Of a stretch of DNA of 64,000 bases, positions 12,831-23,239 are shown piece after piece. The notes under the pieces are model-generated. The model made no database searches, was not told the origin of the DNA, and saw nothing but the letters and a program-made list of their open reading frames with translations. How positions within the stretch are numbered: the stretch's first letter is position 1; each line of letters begins with the position of its first letter. The stretch comes from Chromobacterium amazonense (GTDB taxonomy: Bacteria > Pseudomonadota > Gammaproteobacteria > Burkholderiales > Chromobacteriaceae): NCBI RefSeq assembly GCF_001855565.1, contig NZ_MKCR01000033.1, positions 62,001-126,000 of the forward strand, read 5' to 3'. Position numbers and translations under genes: made by a program.

Positions 12831-14174
12831 TTACAGCACGTAGCGCGCCAGATCCTCGCGCTCGGCCACTTCGCCCAGCTTGTTGTCGACGTAGTCGCCG
12901 TCGATCTTGCACGGACCGGACTTGGCGTCGAAGGCCACTTCTTCCAGCAGCTTTTCCATCACCGTGTACAGGCGGCGGGCGCCGATGTTCTCGGTCTTCT
13001 CGTTGACCTGCCAGGCGATCTCCGCCAGGCGCTGGATGCCGGATTCGACAAACTCCAGCTCGACGCCTTCAGTGGCCAGCAAGGCCTGGTACTGGCGGGT
13101 CAGGCAGGCGTTGGTGCTGGTCAGAATGGCCTTGAAATCATCGACGGACAAGGACGACAGTTCGACGCGGATAGGCAGACGGCCCTGCAACTCCGGAATC
13201 AGGTCGGACGGCTTGGACAGCTGGAAGGCGCCGGAGGCGATGAACAGGATGTGGTCGGTCTTCACCATGCCGTACTTGGTGGACACAGTGGTGCCTTCCA
13301 CCAACGGCAGCAGGTCGCGCTGCACGCCGGCGCGCGACACGTCGGCGCCGCTGTGGCCTTCGCCGCGGCTGGTGACCTTGTCGATCTCGTCGATGAACAC
13401 GATGCCGTTCTGCTCGACATTCTTCAACGCCTCGGCCTTCAGCTCTTCCTCGTTGACCAGCTTGGCGGCCTCCTCGTCGATCAGCTGCTTGAAGGCGTCG
13501 GCCACCTTCATCTTGGCGGTCTGCTTCTTGCCGGCGCCCAGGCCCTGGAACATGCCTTGCAGCTGGCTGGCGAAATCCTCCATGCCAGGCGGCGCCATCA
13601 CATTCATCTGCGCTACCGGCGCGGCGATCTCCAGCTCGATCTCCTTGTCGTCGAACTTGCCCTCGCGCAGCATCCTGCGGAATTTCTGCCGGGTGGCGCC
13701 GTCTTCCTGCTTTTCCACCACCGCCGGCTCTTCGGCGAAGAAGCCGGACGGTTTGCGGGCCGGCGGCAACAGCACGTCCAGAATGCGCTCCTCGGCGGCA
13801 TCCTCGGCGCGCACGCGGTTGCGCTTGATCGCGGCCTCGCGCGTGTCCTTGATCGCCACGTCCACCAGGTCGCGGATGATGGTATCGACATCGCGGCCGA
13901 CATAGCCGACCTCGGTGAACTTGGTGGCTTCCACCTTGATGAAGGGCGCGCCGGACAGCTTGGCCAGGCGGCGGGCGATCTCGGTCTTGCCGACGCCGGT
14001 GGGGCCGATCATCAATATGTTCTTGGGCGTGATTTCGCTGCGCAGCGGCTCAGCCACCTGCTGGCGGCGCCAGCGGTTGCGCAGCGCGATGGCGACGGCG
14101 CGCTTGGCCTTGTGTTGGCCGATGATGTGCTGGTCCAGCTCGTGTACGATTTCCTGCGGGGTCATTTGCGTCAT
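12831..14174 (-). CDS. hslU: HslU, ATPase subunit of the HslUV (ClpYQ) protease
   Basis: A 447-residue AAA+ unfoldase that feeds substrates into HslV in the cytoplasm. The N-terminus has the HslU-specific [17 protein letters not shown]; Walker A is GPTGVGKT, followed by the pore-loop region [15 protein letters not shown]. Walker B is VFIDEIDKV, and the arginine-finger/sensor region reads [12 protein letters not shown]. The I domain occupies about residues 110-240. The C-terminus ends in RYVL, matching the tail that docks into HslV. hslV lies 44 bases upstream on the same strand, so the two form the usual hslVU operon, normally under heat-shock control; I see no clear sigma-32 promoter. Confidence 0.98.
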   Translation of the reverse strand: MTQMTPQEIVHELDQHIIGQHKAKRAVAIALRNRWRRQQVAEPLRSEITPKNILMIGPTGVGKTEIARRLAKLSGAPFIKVEATKFTEVGYVGRDVDTIIRDLVDVAIKDTREAAIKRNRVRAEDAAEERILDVLLPPARKPSGFFAEEPAVVEKQEDGATRQKFRRMLREGKFDDKEIELEIAAPVAQMNVMAPPGMEDFASQLQGMFQGLGAGKKQTAKMKVADAFKQLIDEEAAKLVNEEELKAEALKNVEQNGIVFIDEIDKVTSRGEGHSGADVSRAGVQRDLLPLVEGTTVSTKYGMVKTDHILFIASGAFQLSKPSDLIPELQGRLPIRVELSSLSVDDFKAILTSTNACLTRQYQALLATEGVELEFVESGIQRLAEIAWQVNEKTENIGARRLYTVMEKLLEEVAFDAKSGPCKIDGDYVDNKLGEVAEREDLARYVL

Positions 14175-14218
14175 GACAGTCTCCGCCCGGCCGGCATGGC
14201 CGGGTCTTGCATTCTGGA

Positions 14219-14770
14219 TTAGGCCGCGTCGTCCGGGCCCAGGGTTTCGATCAGGTGATTGTGGTTGGTGTAGATGCAGATGTCGCCGGCTATCTCCAGC
14301 GATTTCTTCACCACCACTTCCGGCGCCAGGTCAGTGTTCTCGAACAAGGCGCGCGCGGCCGACTGGGCGAAGGCGCCGCCGGAGCCGATGGCGGCGATGC
14401 CCTGCTCCGGCTCCAGTACGTCGCCGTTGCCGGTGATGATCAGCGTGTGGTCCTTGTCGGCGACGATCAGCATCGCCTCCAGCCGGCGCAGCATGCGGTC
14501 GGTGCGCCAGTCCTTGGCCAGCTCGACCGCCGACACCAGCAGATTGCCCTGATGCTTCTGCAGCTTGGCCTCGAAGCGCTCGATCAAGGTGAAGGCGTCG
14601 GCGGTGCCGCCGGCGAAGCCCGCCAGCACCTTGCCGCCGTGCAGCTTGCGTATCTTGCGCGCGGTAGCCTTGATCACGATATTGCCCAGGGTCACTTGCC
14701 CGTCCCCGCCCAGCGCCACGCGCTCGCCGCGACGGACGGAAACAATGGTGGTTCCGTCGAACTGCTGCAT
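14219..14770 (-). CDS. hslV: HslV, peptidase subunit of the HslUV protease
   Basis: A 183-residue proteasome-like N-terminal threonine peptidase. The mature enzyme would start at T7 (TTIVSVRRG) after removal of the six-residue MQQFDG. Family segments are clear: [53 protein letters not shown] and [12 protein letters not shown]. The start at 14770 keeps the short propeptide normal for the family; a longer in-frame ORF upstream does not look like HslV. The Shine-Dalgarno is weak. It is followed by hslU. Confidence 0.97.
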   Translation of the reverse strand: MQQFDGTTIVSVRRGERVALGGDGQVTLGNIVIKATARKIRKLHGGKVLAGFAGGTADAFTLIERFEAKLQKHQGNLLVSAVELAKDWRTDRMLRRLEAMLIVADKDHTLIITGNGDVLEPEQGIAAIGSGGAFAQSAARALFENTDLAPEVVVKKSLEIAGDICIYTNHNHLIETLGPDDAA

Positions 14771-14886
14771 GTTTGGATTCCAGTAGATGATGGCCGGCGA
14801 GCTGCCGGCCTTTGTCTCCAATATGCAGACGATTGTACCGATTGCAAGCATCGGCAAGCCTTCAGAATCGGCTCGCCGTAGAAAAT

Positions 14887-14905
14887 GAGAATAGTTTGCG
14901 TTATC
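14887..14905 (+). promoter_or_regulatory. Possible Fur box upstream of tonB
   Basis: GAGAATAGTTTGCGTTATC matches the 19-bp Fur consensus at both ends (GAGAAT and GTTATC, 5 of 6 each) but poorly in the middle. It lies 10 bases before the chosen tonB start, so repression would act at or just after the transcription start. TonB systems are commonly iron-regulated by Fur; the site itself is only a candidate. Confidence 0.4.
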
Positions 14906-14914
14906 ATCGACAGC

Positions 14915-15600
14915 ATGAAGTCGGTCCCTATCCTGCAATTTTCCGCCCTGGCCGGAGTGCTGGCAGCGCACGTACTGGCGCTGTGGCTGTTGAATCAGCA
15001 GCATGCCAGCCAAGCGCCCATCACGCCGCCGCGCCTAGCGCGGATGGACATGATTGCGCTGGCGCCGCCCGGCCGGCCAGCGGCCTCGCCTCCCGCGGCG
15101 GCCAAGCCTCAACCGCCCCAGCCTCGCCAGAGCGAAGCCAAGCCGGCTCCGGCCAAGCCCAAAACGCCGCCGGTGCAAACCAGCAAGATGTCCAGCGAGA
15201 CGCCTGCGCCGGCCAAAGCCATCAGCGCACCGGCCGCGCCGGCCGCCGCTGCGGCAAACGACGCGCCCAAATCCGATGGCCAAACCGTCAGCGCAGGCAA
15301 ATCGCAGGCCATCACCGAACCCCTGGCGCGCGGCGGCTATCTAAACAACCCAGCGCCGGCGTATCCGTCGCAATCGCAGGAGGACGGCGAGGCCGGCACG
15401 GTACGGCTGCGCGTGCATGTCAGCGCCCAGGGCCTGCCGCTCGAAGTATCAGTGCAGGACAGCAGCGGCTTCTCGCGGCTGGACCGCGCCGCCTTGGCCG
15501 CCGTCAAGCGCTGGCGCTTCATACCCGCCAAGCGTGGCGACGAACCGATCGCTTACACCTTTGTCGTTCCCGTTGAATTCTCTTTGAAATCGATCCGCTC

Positions 15601-15604
<4 letters not shown>
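14915..15604 (+). CDS. tonB: TonB energy-transducing protein
   Basis: A 229-residue TonB. It has one N-terminal TM anchor ([22 protein letters not shown]), with the conserved His in that helix; a long Pro/Ala/Lys-rich periplasmic spacer (about residues 45-130); and the C-terminal TonB domain with [48 protein letters not shown] and a final Pro-rich strand. It couples the proton motive force to outer-membrane siderophore or heme receptors. Two starts are possible (14885 or 14915); I chose 14915, which gives a short cytoplasmic tail. Its stop overlaps the exbB start by 4 bases, showing tight coupling. Confidence 0.93.
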
Positions 15605-16264
<660 letters not shown>

Positions 16265-16278
<14 letters not shown>

Positions 16279-16675
16279 CTTCAACCAGGGGCAGTCCGCG
16301 CCGATGGCGGAGCCCAATACCACGCCGCTGGTGGACGTGATGCTGGTGCTGCTGGTGGTGTTCATCATCACCACGCCGCTGCTGACCAACGCGGTGCAGG
16401 TCAATCTGCCGCGCGCCCAGGCCGCCGAGCATCAGGCAAAACCGGAGCAGATCCGGCTGACGGTAGACGCGGCAGGCAAGCTGTACTGGAACGATCAGCC
16501 GGTGGCGGAAGCGGATCTGCCGGCCCGCTTCGCCGCCGCCTCCGCCGCCAATCCCAACGTCGAGCTGCATCTGTCAGCCGATAAAGCCGTGCGCTACGAA
16601 ACGGTGGCTAAAACCCTGGCCGCCGCGCAACAGAACGGCGTCGGCAAGATAGGCTTCGTCACCGCAGCGCAGTAG
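16265..16675 (+). CDS. exbD: ExbD protein of the TonB complex
   Basis: A 136-residue ExbD/TolR protein. It has a short cytoplasmic start with [23 protein letters not shown]: the TM helix carries the proton-conducting Asp (PLVDVML), followed by a periplasmic domain ending [22 protein letters not shown]. It is the last gene of the tonB operon. Confidence 0.96.
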
Positions 16676-16721
16676 CCATGCAGATCGGCATGGCCTGCGC
16701 CCGAGCATAGCGGCACCCTCT

Positions 16722-16744
16722 GGCGCCGCAACCGATGCGGCGCC
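16722..16744 (+). terminator. Hairpin after exbD, possible terminator
   Basis: GGCGCCGC and GCGGCGCC form an 8-bp GC stem with a 7-base loop 47 bases after exbD. Only GTTCTGT follows, so the T-run is weak. The rest of 16676-16896 shows no gene. Confidence 0.4.
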
Positions 16745-16896
16745 GTTCTGTCCAACCCCTGCCTACCGCCCACCCCGGCCGCGCAGCCGCCACATGACAC
16801 TGGCTAGCGATGCTGCCGCGTGGCAATATCCTTGTCATTTACGCAAACTCGCCTTGCCGCGCCAGCAGACGCGGCCCAACCGATGGTTTCATCAAG

Positions 16897-18750
16897 ATGC
16901 GAATTCCTGTTTCCCGCCTCAGCCTGGCCGTGGCGCTAGCTTGCGCCGGCTACTCCGCCAACGCCGCGCGGCAACCCGTCAGCGAAGCGCCGCTCGCGCT
17001 GCGGACCAGCATCGATTGCCAGCACAATGCCGACAACAGCCTGGACTGCACCACCCGCAACCAATTCACCATCCTGAAGCCGGCCGGCAAAGACTTTCTG
17101 TCGCGCATCGACTTCACCTACCCTGATACCGACCGCTTGGACGTGGTCAGCGGCGAAGTGCGCCAGCAGGACGGCCGCGTGATCAAGCTGGAAAAATCCC
17201 AGGTGGAAACCCGGGCCGCGCCGAACCCCTATGCCGGCGTCAGCCGCGACAAGCAAACCTGGCTGGCCTTCCCCGAACTGGCCGTGGGCAGCCAGGTCCG
17301 CTACGAGGTGAAGCACCACATCGCCGCGCCGCCGCTGAGCCGCGAGCTGCTCTACCGGCTGGACTTCGACCCGGAGCCGGTTCGCTACGACGCTTACCAT
17401 TTCCAACTGCGCTCTCCCCGCGCGCTGCTGTGGCGCGGCGAAAGCATGGACGGCTTTCAGGTGGCGGCCGCGGCGGACGGCAAGTCCATCACCGTCGACC
17501 AACAAGGCGTGCGCTATCTGAATTTCACCAATGAATGGGACAACAGCGCCATCCGCCGCTGGCCGCGGCTGAGCATCGCCACCAGCGACCAAGCGCAGCA
17601 GCACTTCGGCAGCTACGCCGCGCGCTACAACGAAATCCTGGCCGCGCCGCTGCCGCCGGCCGCCGCCGCCGTGGTGGCCGCCCAGCAAGGCAAGCCGGCG
17701 GCGCAACAAGTTGCGGCCTTCATGCAGCACATCAACAGCCACTACCGCTATCTGAACGATCAGCGGCTGGCTGAGCGCGGCTTGGTGCCGTTCACCCTGG
17801 CCGAGATCGAGCAGCACGGCTATGGCGACTGCAAAGACCTGGCCACCCTGCTGACCGCCATGCTGCGCGCCGCCGGCATCGCTGCCGAGCCGGCCCTGGT
17901 GTTCCGCGGCAATTTCGCGCCGGAACCGTTGCTGCCGGGCCTGGGCACCGTCAACCACATGATCGTGCGCGCGACGGTGGACGGCAAAGTGGCCTGGCTG
18001 GACGCCACCAATCCGTTCTTTGCCCCGAATCGCATCATGCCGGACTTGCAGGAACGCGCCACCTATCTGATAGGCAGCGACGGCAGCGTGCGCCAGGAAC
18101 GCATCCCGCGCCAGGCTCCGACCACCGATATGGTCGTCAAGCGCCATGAAGTGCTGCGCCGGGACGGCAGCGCCCTGGTCTCCAGCGAAAGCGTGATGGC
18201 GGGCTGGCCGCTGGTGGAGCTGACCATGCGCGACCGCTATCAAGGCAGCAGCAGCAGCGAGCAGAGCATTTGCCGCGGCAGCGGCAACCAGCCGCAAGGC
18301 TGCAAGGTGGAGCGTGCCGCCACCGGCTTCCTGCTCCCGGACAGCTATCCGGTGCGGATCCAGTCCATCGACGCGCGGGCCGTGGAGAAGATCTCCGGCT
18401 TGTACTTGTATGATCCGCACTTGGACAAGCGCTGGAATGATTTCGACAACTACCGCAGCAACGGCAACCAGGCCGATGTCTACCTGGGCGATCCGGAAAC
18501 CATGGAGCGCACCGTCACGCTGCAGGGCGCCAAGCCCATCCAGCCGCCGTTCAGCTGCCAGGCCCGCTCCCCCTGGTTCGATCTGGACCTGAAACAGACA
18601 TCCAGCGCCAGCGGCTTGCGCTATGAATTCCGCCTGACCCGCAAGGTGCGCTGGCTGGATCATGCCGACATCGCCAGCCCGGCGTTTGCCAAACTCAGCG
18701 CGGAAGCCCGCGCCTGCGTGACCCAGGCCCGCCAGATCATCAAGCTGTAA
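16897..18750 (+). CDS. Secreted DUF3857/transglutaminase-like protein
   Basis: A 617-residue exported protein. The signal peptide is residues 1-24 (MRIPVSRLSLAVALACAGYSANA). The N-terminal half matches the DUF3857 pattern (DGRVIKLEKSQVET, AFPELAVGSQVRYEVKHH). A transglutaminase-like core follows: the Cys nucleophile in HGYGDCKDLATLLTAMLRAAGI, the His in VNHMIVRATVDG and the Asp in WLDATNPFF make the usual Cys-His-Asp triad. Such proteins are thought to act as periplasmic peptidases or cross-linkers; substrate unknown. A C-terminal all-beta part carries four cysteines. The start at 16897 puts the signal peptide at the N-terminus; a longer frame from 16810 does not. It appears to be a single-gene unit. 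Confidence 0.85.
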   Translation: MRIPVSRLSLAVALACAGYSANAARQPVSEAPLALRTSIDCQHNADNSLDCTTRNQFTILKPAGKDFLSRIDFTYPDTDRLDVVSGEVRQQDGRVIKLEKSQVETRAAPNPYAGVSRDKQTWLAFPELAVGSQVRYEVKHHIAAPPLSRELLYRLDFDPEPVRYDAYHFQLRSPRALLWRGESMDGFQVAAAADGKSITVDQQGVRYLNFTNEWDNSAIRRWPRLSIATSDQAQQHFGSYAARYNEILAAPLPPAAAAVVAAQQGKPAAQQVAAFMQHINSHYRYLNDQRLAERGLVPFTLAEIEQHGYGDCKDLATLLTAMLRAAGIAAEPALVFRGNFAPEPLLPGLGTVNHMIVRATVDGKVAWLDATNPFFAPNRIMPDLQERATYLIGSDGSVRQERIPRQAPTTDMVVKRHEVLRRDGSALVSSESVMAGWPLVELTMRDRYQGSSSSEQSICRGSGNQPQGCKVERAATGFLLPDSYPVRIQSIDARAVEKISGLYLYDPHLDKRWNDFDNYRSNGNQADVYLGDPETMERTVTLQGAKPIQPPFSCQARSPWFDLDLKQTSSASGLRYEFRLTRKVRWLDHADIASPAFAKLSAEARACVTQARQIIKL

Positions 18751-18915
18751 ACCAGCCATGGCGGCATGCCGCGCCAGCGCGTGCCGCCGACCGGTTTTAA
18801 ATGAGCCCATTGTTCCATAAAGAACAATTGAATAAATGCTTGCCGTACTATGCTTAGGCCATGACAATGCCGCTTTGCCCCTGCTCAAAGGGTAAAGCTC
18901 AGAAAGAAGCGAAGC

Positions 18916-19470
18916 ATGGAACACACTCCCACCGGCGCGGGCCGCGAAATACAACTCGCCCCAAACGAGCTGATCGTCAGCAAAACCGATCCCAGCGGCC
19001 ATATCACCTACGCCAACCGCGTCTTCATGCGGATAGCCGGCTATCCCGAGCACCTGCTGCTAGGCAAGCCGCATAACATCATCCGCCATCCCGACATGCC
19101 GCGCGGCGCCTATCGCCTGATGTGGCAAACCTTGCAAAGCGGCCGTGAATTCTTCGCCGTGGTCAAGAACGCCACCATAGACGGCAATTACTACTGGGTG
19201 CTGGCCAATGTGACGCCCGACTACGACCTGCGCGGCAAACTGCAGGGCTATTATTCGGTGCGCCGGCCACCCAGCCGCAACGCCATTGCCGCCATCGAAC
19301 CCATCTATGCCGAAATGCGCAAGATCGAAGCCGCCCACGGCAAGGCTGAAGCGCCAGACGCCTCGCGCGACTGGCTGCTGGCCCAGTTGCAGGAAAAAGG
19401 CTGCAGCTATCAGGACTTCATCCTGAACCTGAACGCCGACGTGCTCAGAGCCAAAGGAGTCAACGGATGA
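18916..19470 (+). CDS. PAS-domain sensor protein (Aer-like sensing half)
   Basis: A 184-residue soluble protein with one PAS domain at about residues 15-125. The sequence [45 protein letters not shown] strongly resembles the FAD-binding PAS of the aerotaxis receptor Aer, as does [21 protein letters not shown] short helical tail follows. In Aer this domain is fused to the signalling half; here it is a separate protein whose stop overlaps the start of the MCP gene by 4 bases (ATGA). The pair is therefore probably a split aerotaxis or energy-taxis receptor. Flavin binding is inferred from similarity. Confidence 0.88.
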   Translation: MEHTPTGAGREIQLAPNELIVSKTDPSGHITYANRVFMRIAGYPEHLLLGKPHNIIRHPDMPRGAYRLMWQTLQSGREFFAVVKNATIDGNYYWVLANVTPDYDLRGKLQGYYSVRRPPSRNAIAAIEPIYAEMRKIEAAHGKAEAPDASRDWLLAQLQEKGCSYQDFILNLNADVLRAKGVNG

Positions 19471-20888
19471 GCGCCCCCCACAAGCCCACCCCTTATCTGC
19501 ATTCGCGGCTGGCAAGCGGCCTGATCGTCATCAATGTGCTGGCCTTGCTGGCCATAGCCGGCAACTACCTGCTGTCCGGCGCGGCCCGCCACCTTGTCAA
19601 CCTGCTGCTGCTCGCCGGCTCCGGCTGCTTGTCCTGGTGGCTATGGCAGAAAGTCCGACGCACCTTCCTGCTGCTGGACACCCTAGCCAAGCAGCTGCAT
19701 CTTGCCTGCAGCGGCGAGCTGCACCACCGCAGCAGCCGCACCCGCTCGATGGGCGAAGCCGGCAAGGTGGCGTGGCAGTTGAACGATTTCCTGGACTTGG
19801 TGGAAACCTATTTCAAGGAAATCAATACCTGCTTCCAGGAAATCAGCAAGGGCAACTTCAGCCGCCGCCCGCTGAGCCAGGGCCTGCCCGGCATCCTGGC
19901 CAGCTCGCTGGACAGCGTGGACAAAGCCATCCAAACCATGGCGGAGAACGACGGCTTCGTGCGCCGCAACCGCTTGTCGTCGCAACTGGCCGCCCTGGGC
20001 AACCCGCACTTGCGGCAGGACTTGTCCGGCAGCCAGCGCGATCTGTCCGCCATCAGCCAGTCCATGGACGCCGTGGCCGGCATCACCCGCGACAACGCCG
20101 CCGGCGCGCGCGAGAGCCTGAACAGCGCGAACGAGTTGTCCGGCCATTTGCAAACCATTGCCGGCAGCGTCACCAGCATGGACACTGCCAGCCAGATGCT
20201 GGCCAAGGAATGGCATGGCATTGAAAGCTCGCTGGCTGATATTTCCGCGATTGCCGACCAGACCAATCTCTTGGCGCTGAACGCCGCCATCGAAGCCGCC
20301 CGCGCCGGCGAGATGGGCCGCGGCTTCGCCGTGGTGGCCGACGAAGTGCGCAAGCTGGCAGAACGCAGCAAGAGCACGGCCAATCAGGTGCAGGAGGTTT
20401 TGGGCTCGCTATCGGCCCGGATCGACGACATGCAGACGCAGGCCAGCGCCGCCGGAAGCGTGGCCGGCGAGGTGCAGGCTTCGGTGGAGGCGTTCCGGCA
20501 ACGCTTCTCCAGCCTGGCCGAGCAATCCGATCTGGTATTGCGTCAGGTCAGCGATGTGCAGCAGAAATCGCAAACCTCGCTGCAGAAGGTGGGCCACGTG
20601 ATCTACAAGCAAAGCGCCTATCACGCCGTGGAAGAAGCGCAGGCCATCGGGCCATCGCAAGAGCTCGCGCCGTGGATAGACGGCGACGGCGCGGCCCTGT
20701 TCGGCGCCGCCGCCGTCCAGCCCTTGCGCGCGCCGCTGCAGAATCTGCAGCAGCAAGTGGAAGCCGCGGTCGCCGCCGCAACGCAAAGCGGCCAACTCGA
20801 CGAGGCCGGCATCATCAGCAAAATGCAGGCGATGGAGCAGATCAGCGTCAAACTGCAGAACGAACTGGACAAGCTAGCGGCCGGATAA
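19467..20888 (+). CDS. Methyl-accepting chemotaxis protein (split Aer-type signalling half)
   Basis: A 473-residue receptor. A membrane hairpin (about residues 15-62, two TM segments, almost no periplasmic loop) replaces the usual ligand-binding domain. A HAMP-like and helical linker follows, then the MCP signalling domain. Its hairpin tip reads [40 protein letters not shown], the part that binds CheA and CheW. No C-terminal NWETF-type CheR tether is present (it ends NELDKLAAG). The 4-base overlap with the PAS gene and the lack of a sensor domain suggest that the PAS protein supplies the input. Its terminator has been interrupted by a MITE. Confidence 0.93.
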   Translation: MSAPHKPTPYLHSRLASGLIVINVLALLAIAGNYLLSGAARHLVNLLLLAGSGCLSWWLWQKVRRTFLLLDTLAKQLHLACSGELHHRSSRTRSMGEAGKVAWQLNDFLDLVETYFKEINTCFQEISKGNFSRRPLSQGLPGILASSLDSVDKAIQTMAENDGFVRRNRLSSQLAALGNPHLRQDLSGSQRDLSAISQSMDAVAGITRDNAAGARESLNSANELSGHLQTIAGSVTSMDTASQMLAKEWHGIESSLADISAIADQTNLLALNAAIEAARAGEMGRGFAVVADEVRKLAERSKSTANQVQEVLGSLSARIDDMQTQASAAGSVAGEVQASVEAFRQRFSSLAEQSDLVLRQVSDVQQKSQTSLQKVGHVIYKQSAYHAVEEAQAIGPSQELAPWIDGDGAALFGAAAVQPLRAPLQNLQQQVEAAVAAATQSGQLDEAGIISKMQAMEQISVKLQNELDKLAAG

Positions 20889-20928
20889 GTCCCAACCATC
20901 GGCGTCCACACAACCGGGCCTTCAGGCC

Positions 20929-21050
20929 TAATGCCGTTCACTTAAGAGAAAAGCACCGTCTCCGTGCATGGGAAACGGTGCTTTTTTTGTGGATTCCTGT
21001 GCTCTCAAGGCCAGAAAAGTCGCCCGAAAATCCTTAAGTGAACGGCATTA
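20929..21050. mobile_element. 122-bp MITE with IS4-type ends
   Basis: The ends are perfect 18-bp inverted repeats: TAATGCCGTTCACTTAAG (20929-20946) and its complement (21033-21050). They closely resemble the E. coli IS4 terminal repeat (TAATGCCGATCAGTTAAG, from memory). It is flanked by a 12-bp direct repeat GGCCTTCAGGCC (20917-20928 and 21051-21062), a target duplication in the size range made by IS4-family elements. It has no ORF, so it must have moved in trans. Confidence 0.87.
20953..20988 (+). terminator. Terminator carried inside the MITE
   Basis: GCACCGT (20953-20959) pairs with ACGGTGC (20975-20981), followed by TTTTTTT. It faces the same way as the disrupted MCP terminator and may replace its function. 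Confidence 0.8.
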
Positions 21051-21305
21051 GGCCTTCAGGCCCGGTTTTTTTATGCATAGGCCCAGAATGCGCTCCATAG
21101 CCTGGCTGCCCTTGGCTCCGCCTGCCGCATCGCATCGTCTTCCGACAAGCAGCGCGCCACCCAGCGCCACATCTTCTCCTGGCACCCCCATACAGCGCCA
21201 GCCCTTGCGCGCCGCAGGACTCGTCCCCCCTGCGCCCAGGTTGCCTGAAGTGATTACCCCTGGATTTGTGTCTATAACGCAATCAGCATGCCTTCGCACA
21301 TTCAT
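21048..21305 (-). CDS. Hypothetical small protein, doubtful
   Basis: An 85-codon frame. Its middle, DTNPGVITSGNLGAGGTSPAARKG, faintly recalls a PAAR-type repeat (glycine-rich, PAAR followed by a basic/acidic residue), but the match is weak and the protein is too short for a complete PAAR fold. Its last seven codons read through the MCP terminator and its stop lies in the MITE, so the C-terminus has changed recently. No Shine-Dalgarno is seen. A perfect 20-bp AT palindrome lies 4-23 bases upstream of its ATG. It may be a spurious frame or a gene remnant; otherwise 21073-21440 shows no gene. Confidence 0.25.
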   Translation of the reverse strand: MNVRRHADCVIDTNPGVITSGNLGAGGTSPAARKGWRCMGVPGEDVALGGALLVGRRCDAAGGAKGSQAMERILGLCIKKPGLKA

Positions 21306-21308
21306 AGC

Positions 21309-21328
21309 ATTTATTTACGTAAATAAAT
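21309..21328. promoter_or_regulatory. 20-bp perfect AT palindrome
   Basis: ATTTATTTACGTAAATAAAT is fully self-complementary. It lies in an AT-rich stretch (21300-21420) between the MITE and the aldehyde dehydrogenase terminator. It could be an operator for a dimeric regulator; no assignment is possible. Confidence 0.4.
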
Positions 21329-21443
21329 AATGTATTTCATTATATAAATTACAAAATCAATCTTACACCAAGAGAAAAGCATATTTCCCCATCAATTTCC
21401 ACTCATGAAAATACGTCCAATACCAAACCCTTCCTGCCGCCCC

Positions 21444-21473
21444 AAACAAAAACCGCCCCATCAGGGGGCGGTT
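21444..21473 (-). terminator. Terminator after the aldehyde dehydrogenase gene
   Basis: On the minus strand AACCGCCCC and GGGGCGGTT pair around a 5-base loop and are followed by TTTTTGTTT, 43 bases after the stop codon. Confidence 0.85.
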
Positions 21474-21515
21474 CGGTAGCAGCACGGTCGGGTCATACAA
21501 ACCAATGACCCCTGC

Positions 21516-23021
21516 TCAGAAAAATCCCAGTTTGTCCTCGCCATAGCTGACCAGCAGGTTCTTGGTCTGCTGATAATGCTCCAGCATCATCTTGTGCGTT
21601 TCGCGGCCGATGCCGGATTGCTTGTAGCCACCGAAGGCCGCGTGCGCCGGATAGGCGTGGTAGCAGTTGGTCCACACTCGGCCAGCCTCGATGTGTCGGC
21701 CCAGATAGAACGCCGTGTTGATATTGCGCGTCCACACGCCGGCGCCCAGGCCGTACAGGGTGTCGTTGGCGATGGCCAATGCCTCGTCGCGGTCCTGGAA
21801 GGTGGTGACCGACACTACCGGTCCGAAGATTTCCTCCTGGAAGATGCGCATCTTGTTGTGGCCCTGGAACACGGTGGGCTTGATGTAGAAGCCGCCGGCC
21901 AGATCGCCATCCAAATGCGCGCGCTCGCCGCCTGCCAGCAGTTGGGCTCCTTCCTCGCGACCGATGGCGAGGTAGCTCTGGATCTTGTCCATCTGCTCCC
22001 TGGACGCCTGCGCGCCTATCATCGTCGACGGATCCAGCGGATTGCCCTGCTTGATCGCCGCGACGCGGGCCAGCGCCTTCTCCATGAAGCGGTCGTAGAT
22101 GGATTCGTGGATCAGCGCGCGGCTAGGGCAGGTGCACACCTCGCCCTGGTTCAGCGCGAACATCACAAAACCCTCGATGGCCTTGTCGAGGAAAGCATCG
22201 TCCTTGGCCGCCACATCGTCGAAGAAGATATTGGGCGACTTGCCGCCCAGCTCCAGCGTCACCGGAATCAGGTTCTGGCTGGCGTATTGCATGATCAGCC
22301 GGCCGGTGCCGGTCTCGCCGGTAAAGGCGATCTTGGCGATGCGCTTGGAGCTGGCCAGCGGCTTGCCGGCCTCGACGCCGAAGCCGTTGACCACATTGAG
22401 CACGCCCGGCGGCAGCAGATCGCCCACCAGCTCCATCAGCACCAGGATGGACAGCGGGGTCTGCTCGGCCGGCTTCAGCACCACGCAGTTGCCGGCGGCC
22501 AGCGCCGGGGCCAGCTTCCACGCCGCCATCAGAATGGGGAAGTTCCACGGAATGATCTGGCCCACCACGCCCAGCGGCTCATGGAAGTGGTAGGACACGG
22601 TATGGGCGTCGATCTCGCCCAGGCTGCCTTCCTGCGCGCGCACGCAGGCGGCGAAATAGCGGAAGTGGTCGATGGCCAGCGGGATGTCGGCGGCGCGCGT
22701 CTCGCGTATCGGCTTGCCGTTGTCCCAGGTCTCCACCTCGGCCAGCAGGGCCAGATTGGCCTCCATGCGGTCGGCGATCTTGTTCAGGATGATGGCGCGC
22801 TCGGTCACCGGGGTATGGCCCCACTGGAAACGGGCGGCGTGGGCGGCGTCCAGCGCCAGCTCCACGTCCTGCTCGTCCGAACGCGGAATCTCGCACAGCG
22901 GCTTGCCGGTGATGGGCGTGACGTTTTCGAAGTATCGGCCGTTCACCGGCGGCACCCACTGCCCGCCGATATAGTTGGCATAGCGTGATTTCAGCGGAAA
23001 GCCGGGTTGCAGGTTTGCCAT
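21516..23021 (-). CDS. Aldehyde dehydrogenase (AldB/ExaC-like)
   Basis: A 501-residue NAD(P)-dependent aldehyde dehydrogenase closest in pattern to the acetaldehyde dehydrogenases AldB/ExaC. The general base is the Glu in [13 protein letters not shown] and the nucleophile is the Cys in [13 protein letters not shown], the AldB/ExaC form of the active-site loop. The cofactor segment [32 protein letters not shown] is intact, with the normal KPA. It lies divergent from an AcoR-type sigma-54 activator and has a near-consensus sigma-54 promoter 51 bases upstream, so expression probably depends on that activator, which is broken here. Likely role: oxidation of acetaldehyde or a similar aldehyde during alcohol or acetoin use. 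Confidence 0.93.
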   Translation of the reverse strand: MANLQPGFPLKSRYANYIGGQWVPPVNGRYFENVTPITGKPLCEIPRSDEQDVELALDAAHAARFQWGHTPVTERAIILNKIADRMEANLALLAEVETWDNGKPIRETRAADIPLAIDHFRYFAACVRAQEGSLGEIDAHTVSYHFHEPLGVVGQIIPWNFPILMAAWKLAPALAAGNCVVLKPAEQTPLSILVLMELVGDLLPPGVLNVVNGFGVEAGKPLASSKRIAKIAFTGETGTGRLIMQYASQNLIPVTLELGGKSPNIFFDDVAAKDDAFLDKAIEGFVMFALNQGEVCTCPSRALIHESIYDRFMEKALARVAAIKQGNPLDPSTMIGAQASREQMDKIQSYLAIGREEGAQLLAGGERAHLDGDLAGGFYIKPTVFQGHNKMRIFQEEIFGPVVSVTTFQDRDEALAIANDTLYGLGAGVWTRNINTAFYLGRHIEAGRVWTNCYHAYPAHAAFGGYKQSGIGRETHKMMLEHYQQTKNLLVSYGEDKLGFF

Positions 23022-23071
23022 CGCAGTCTCCTTGGTGGTAATGAACCCCTGGCTTGGGGATCACGCCACAG

Positions 23072-23087
23072 TGCAAGCGGCGTGCCA
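23072..23087 (-). promoter_or_regulatory. Sigma-54 promoter of the aldehyde dehydrogenase gene
   Basis: The minus strand reads TGGCACGCCGCTTGCA, a full match to the -24/-12 consensus TGGCACG-N4-TTGCA with the invariant GG and GC correctly spaced. It lies 51 bases upstream of the start codon. Confidence 0.92.
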
Positions 23088-23239
23088 GCCGCCACCCATA
23101 CTGCATGGCAGCATCCGGCAAAGCGGCAAGCCGTGCGGCATGCGGCGAAACCACATTGCAATGCAGCATATCTTCTTCACAATCAGCCACTTGCCCCGCC
23201 TGGCAAAGCATCGATAATCGGCAAAACCGCCCGCCAAAC

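Larger units (their letters stand above)
20914..21072 (+). terminator. MCP-gene terminator split by an inserted element
   Basis: If the 122-bp element and one copy of its target duplication are removed, the site reads CCGGGCC, TTCA, GGCCCGG, TTTTTTT: a perfect 7-bp terminator hairpin with a T7 run. The left arm and loop are now at 20914-20928; the right arm and T-run are at 21051-21072. Confidence 0.8.

Noticed and set aside
18805-18915. A flagellar sigma-28 promoter upstream of the PAS-MCP pair
   Set aside because: TAAAGAAC and GCCGTACT are present but 16 bases apart instead of about 11, and the -10 half is poor.
16936-19053. A 705-codon open frame on the minus strand opposite the transglutaminase-like gene
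   Set aside because: It is the antisense shadow that GC-rich third positions produce; the plus strand has a signal peptide, known domains and a catalytic triad, and the shadow has none.
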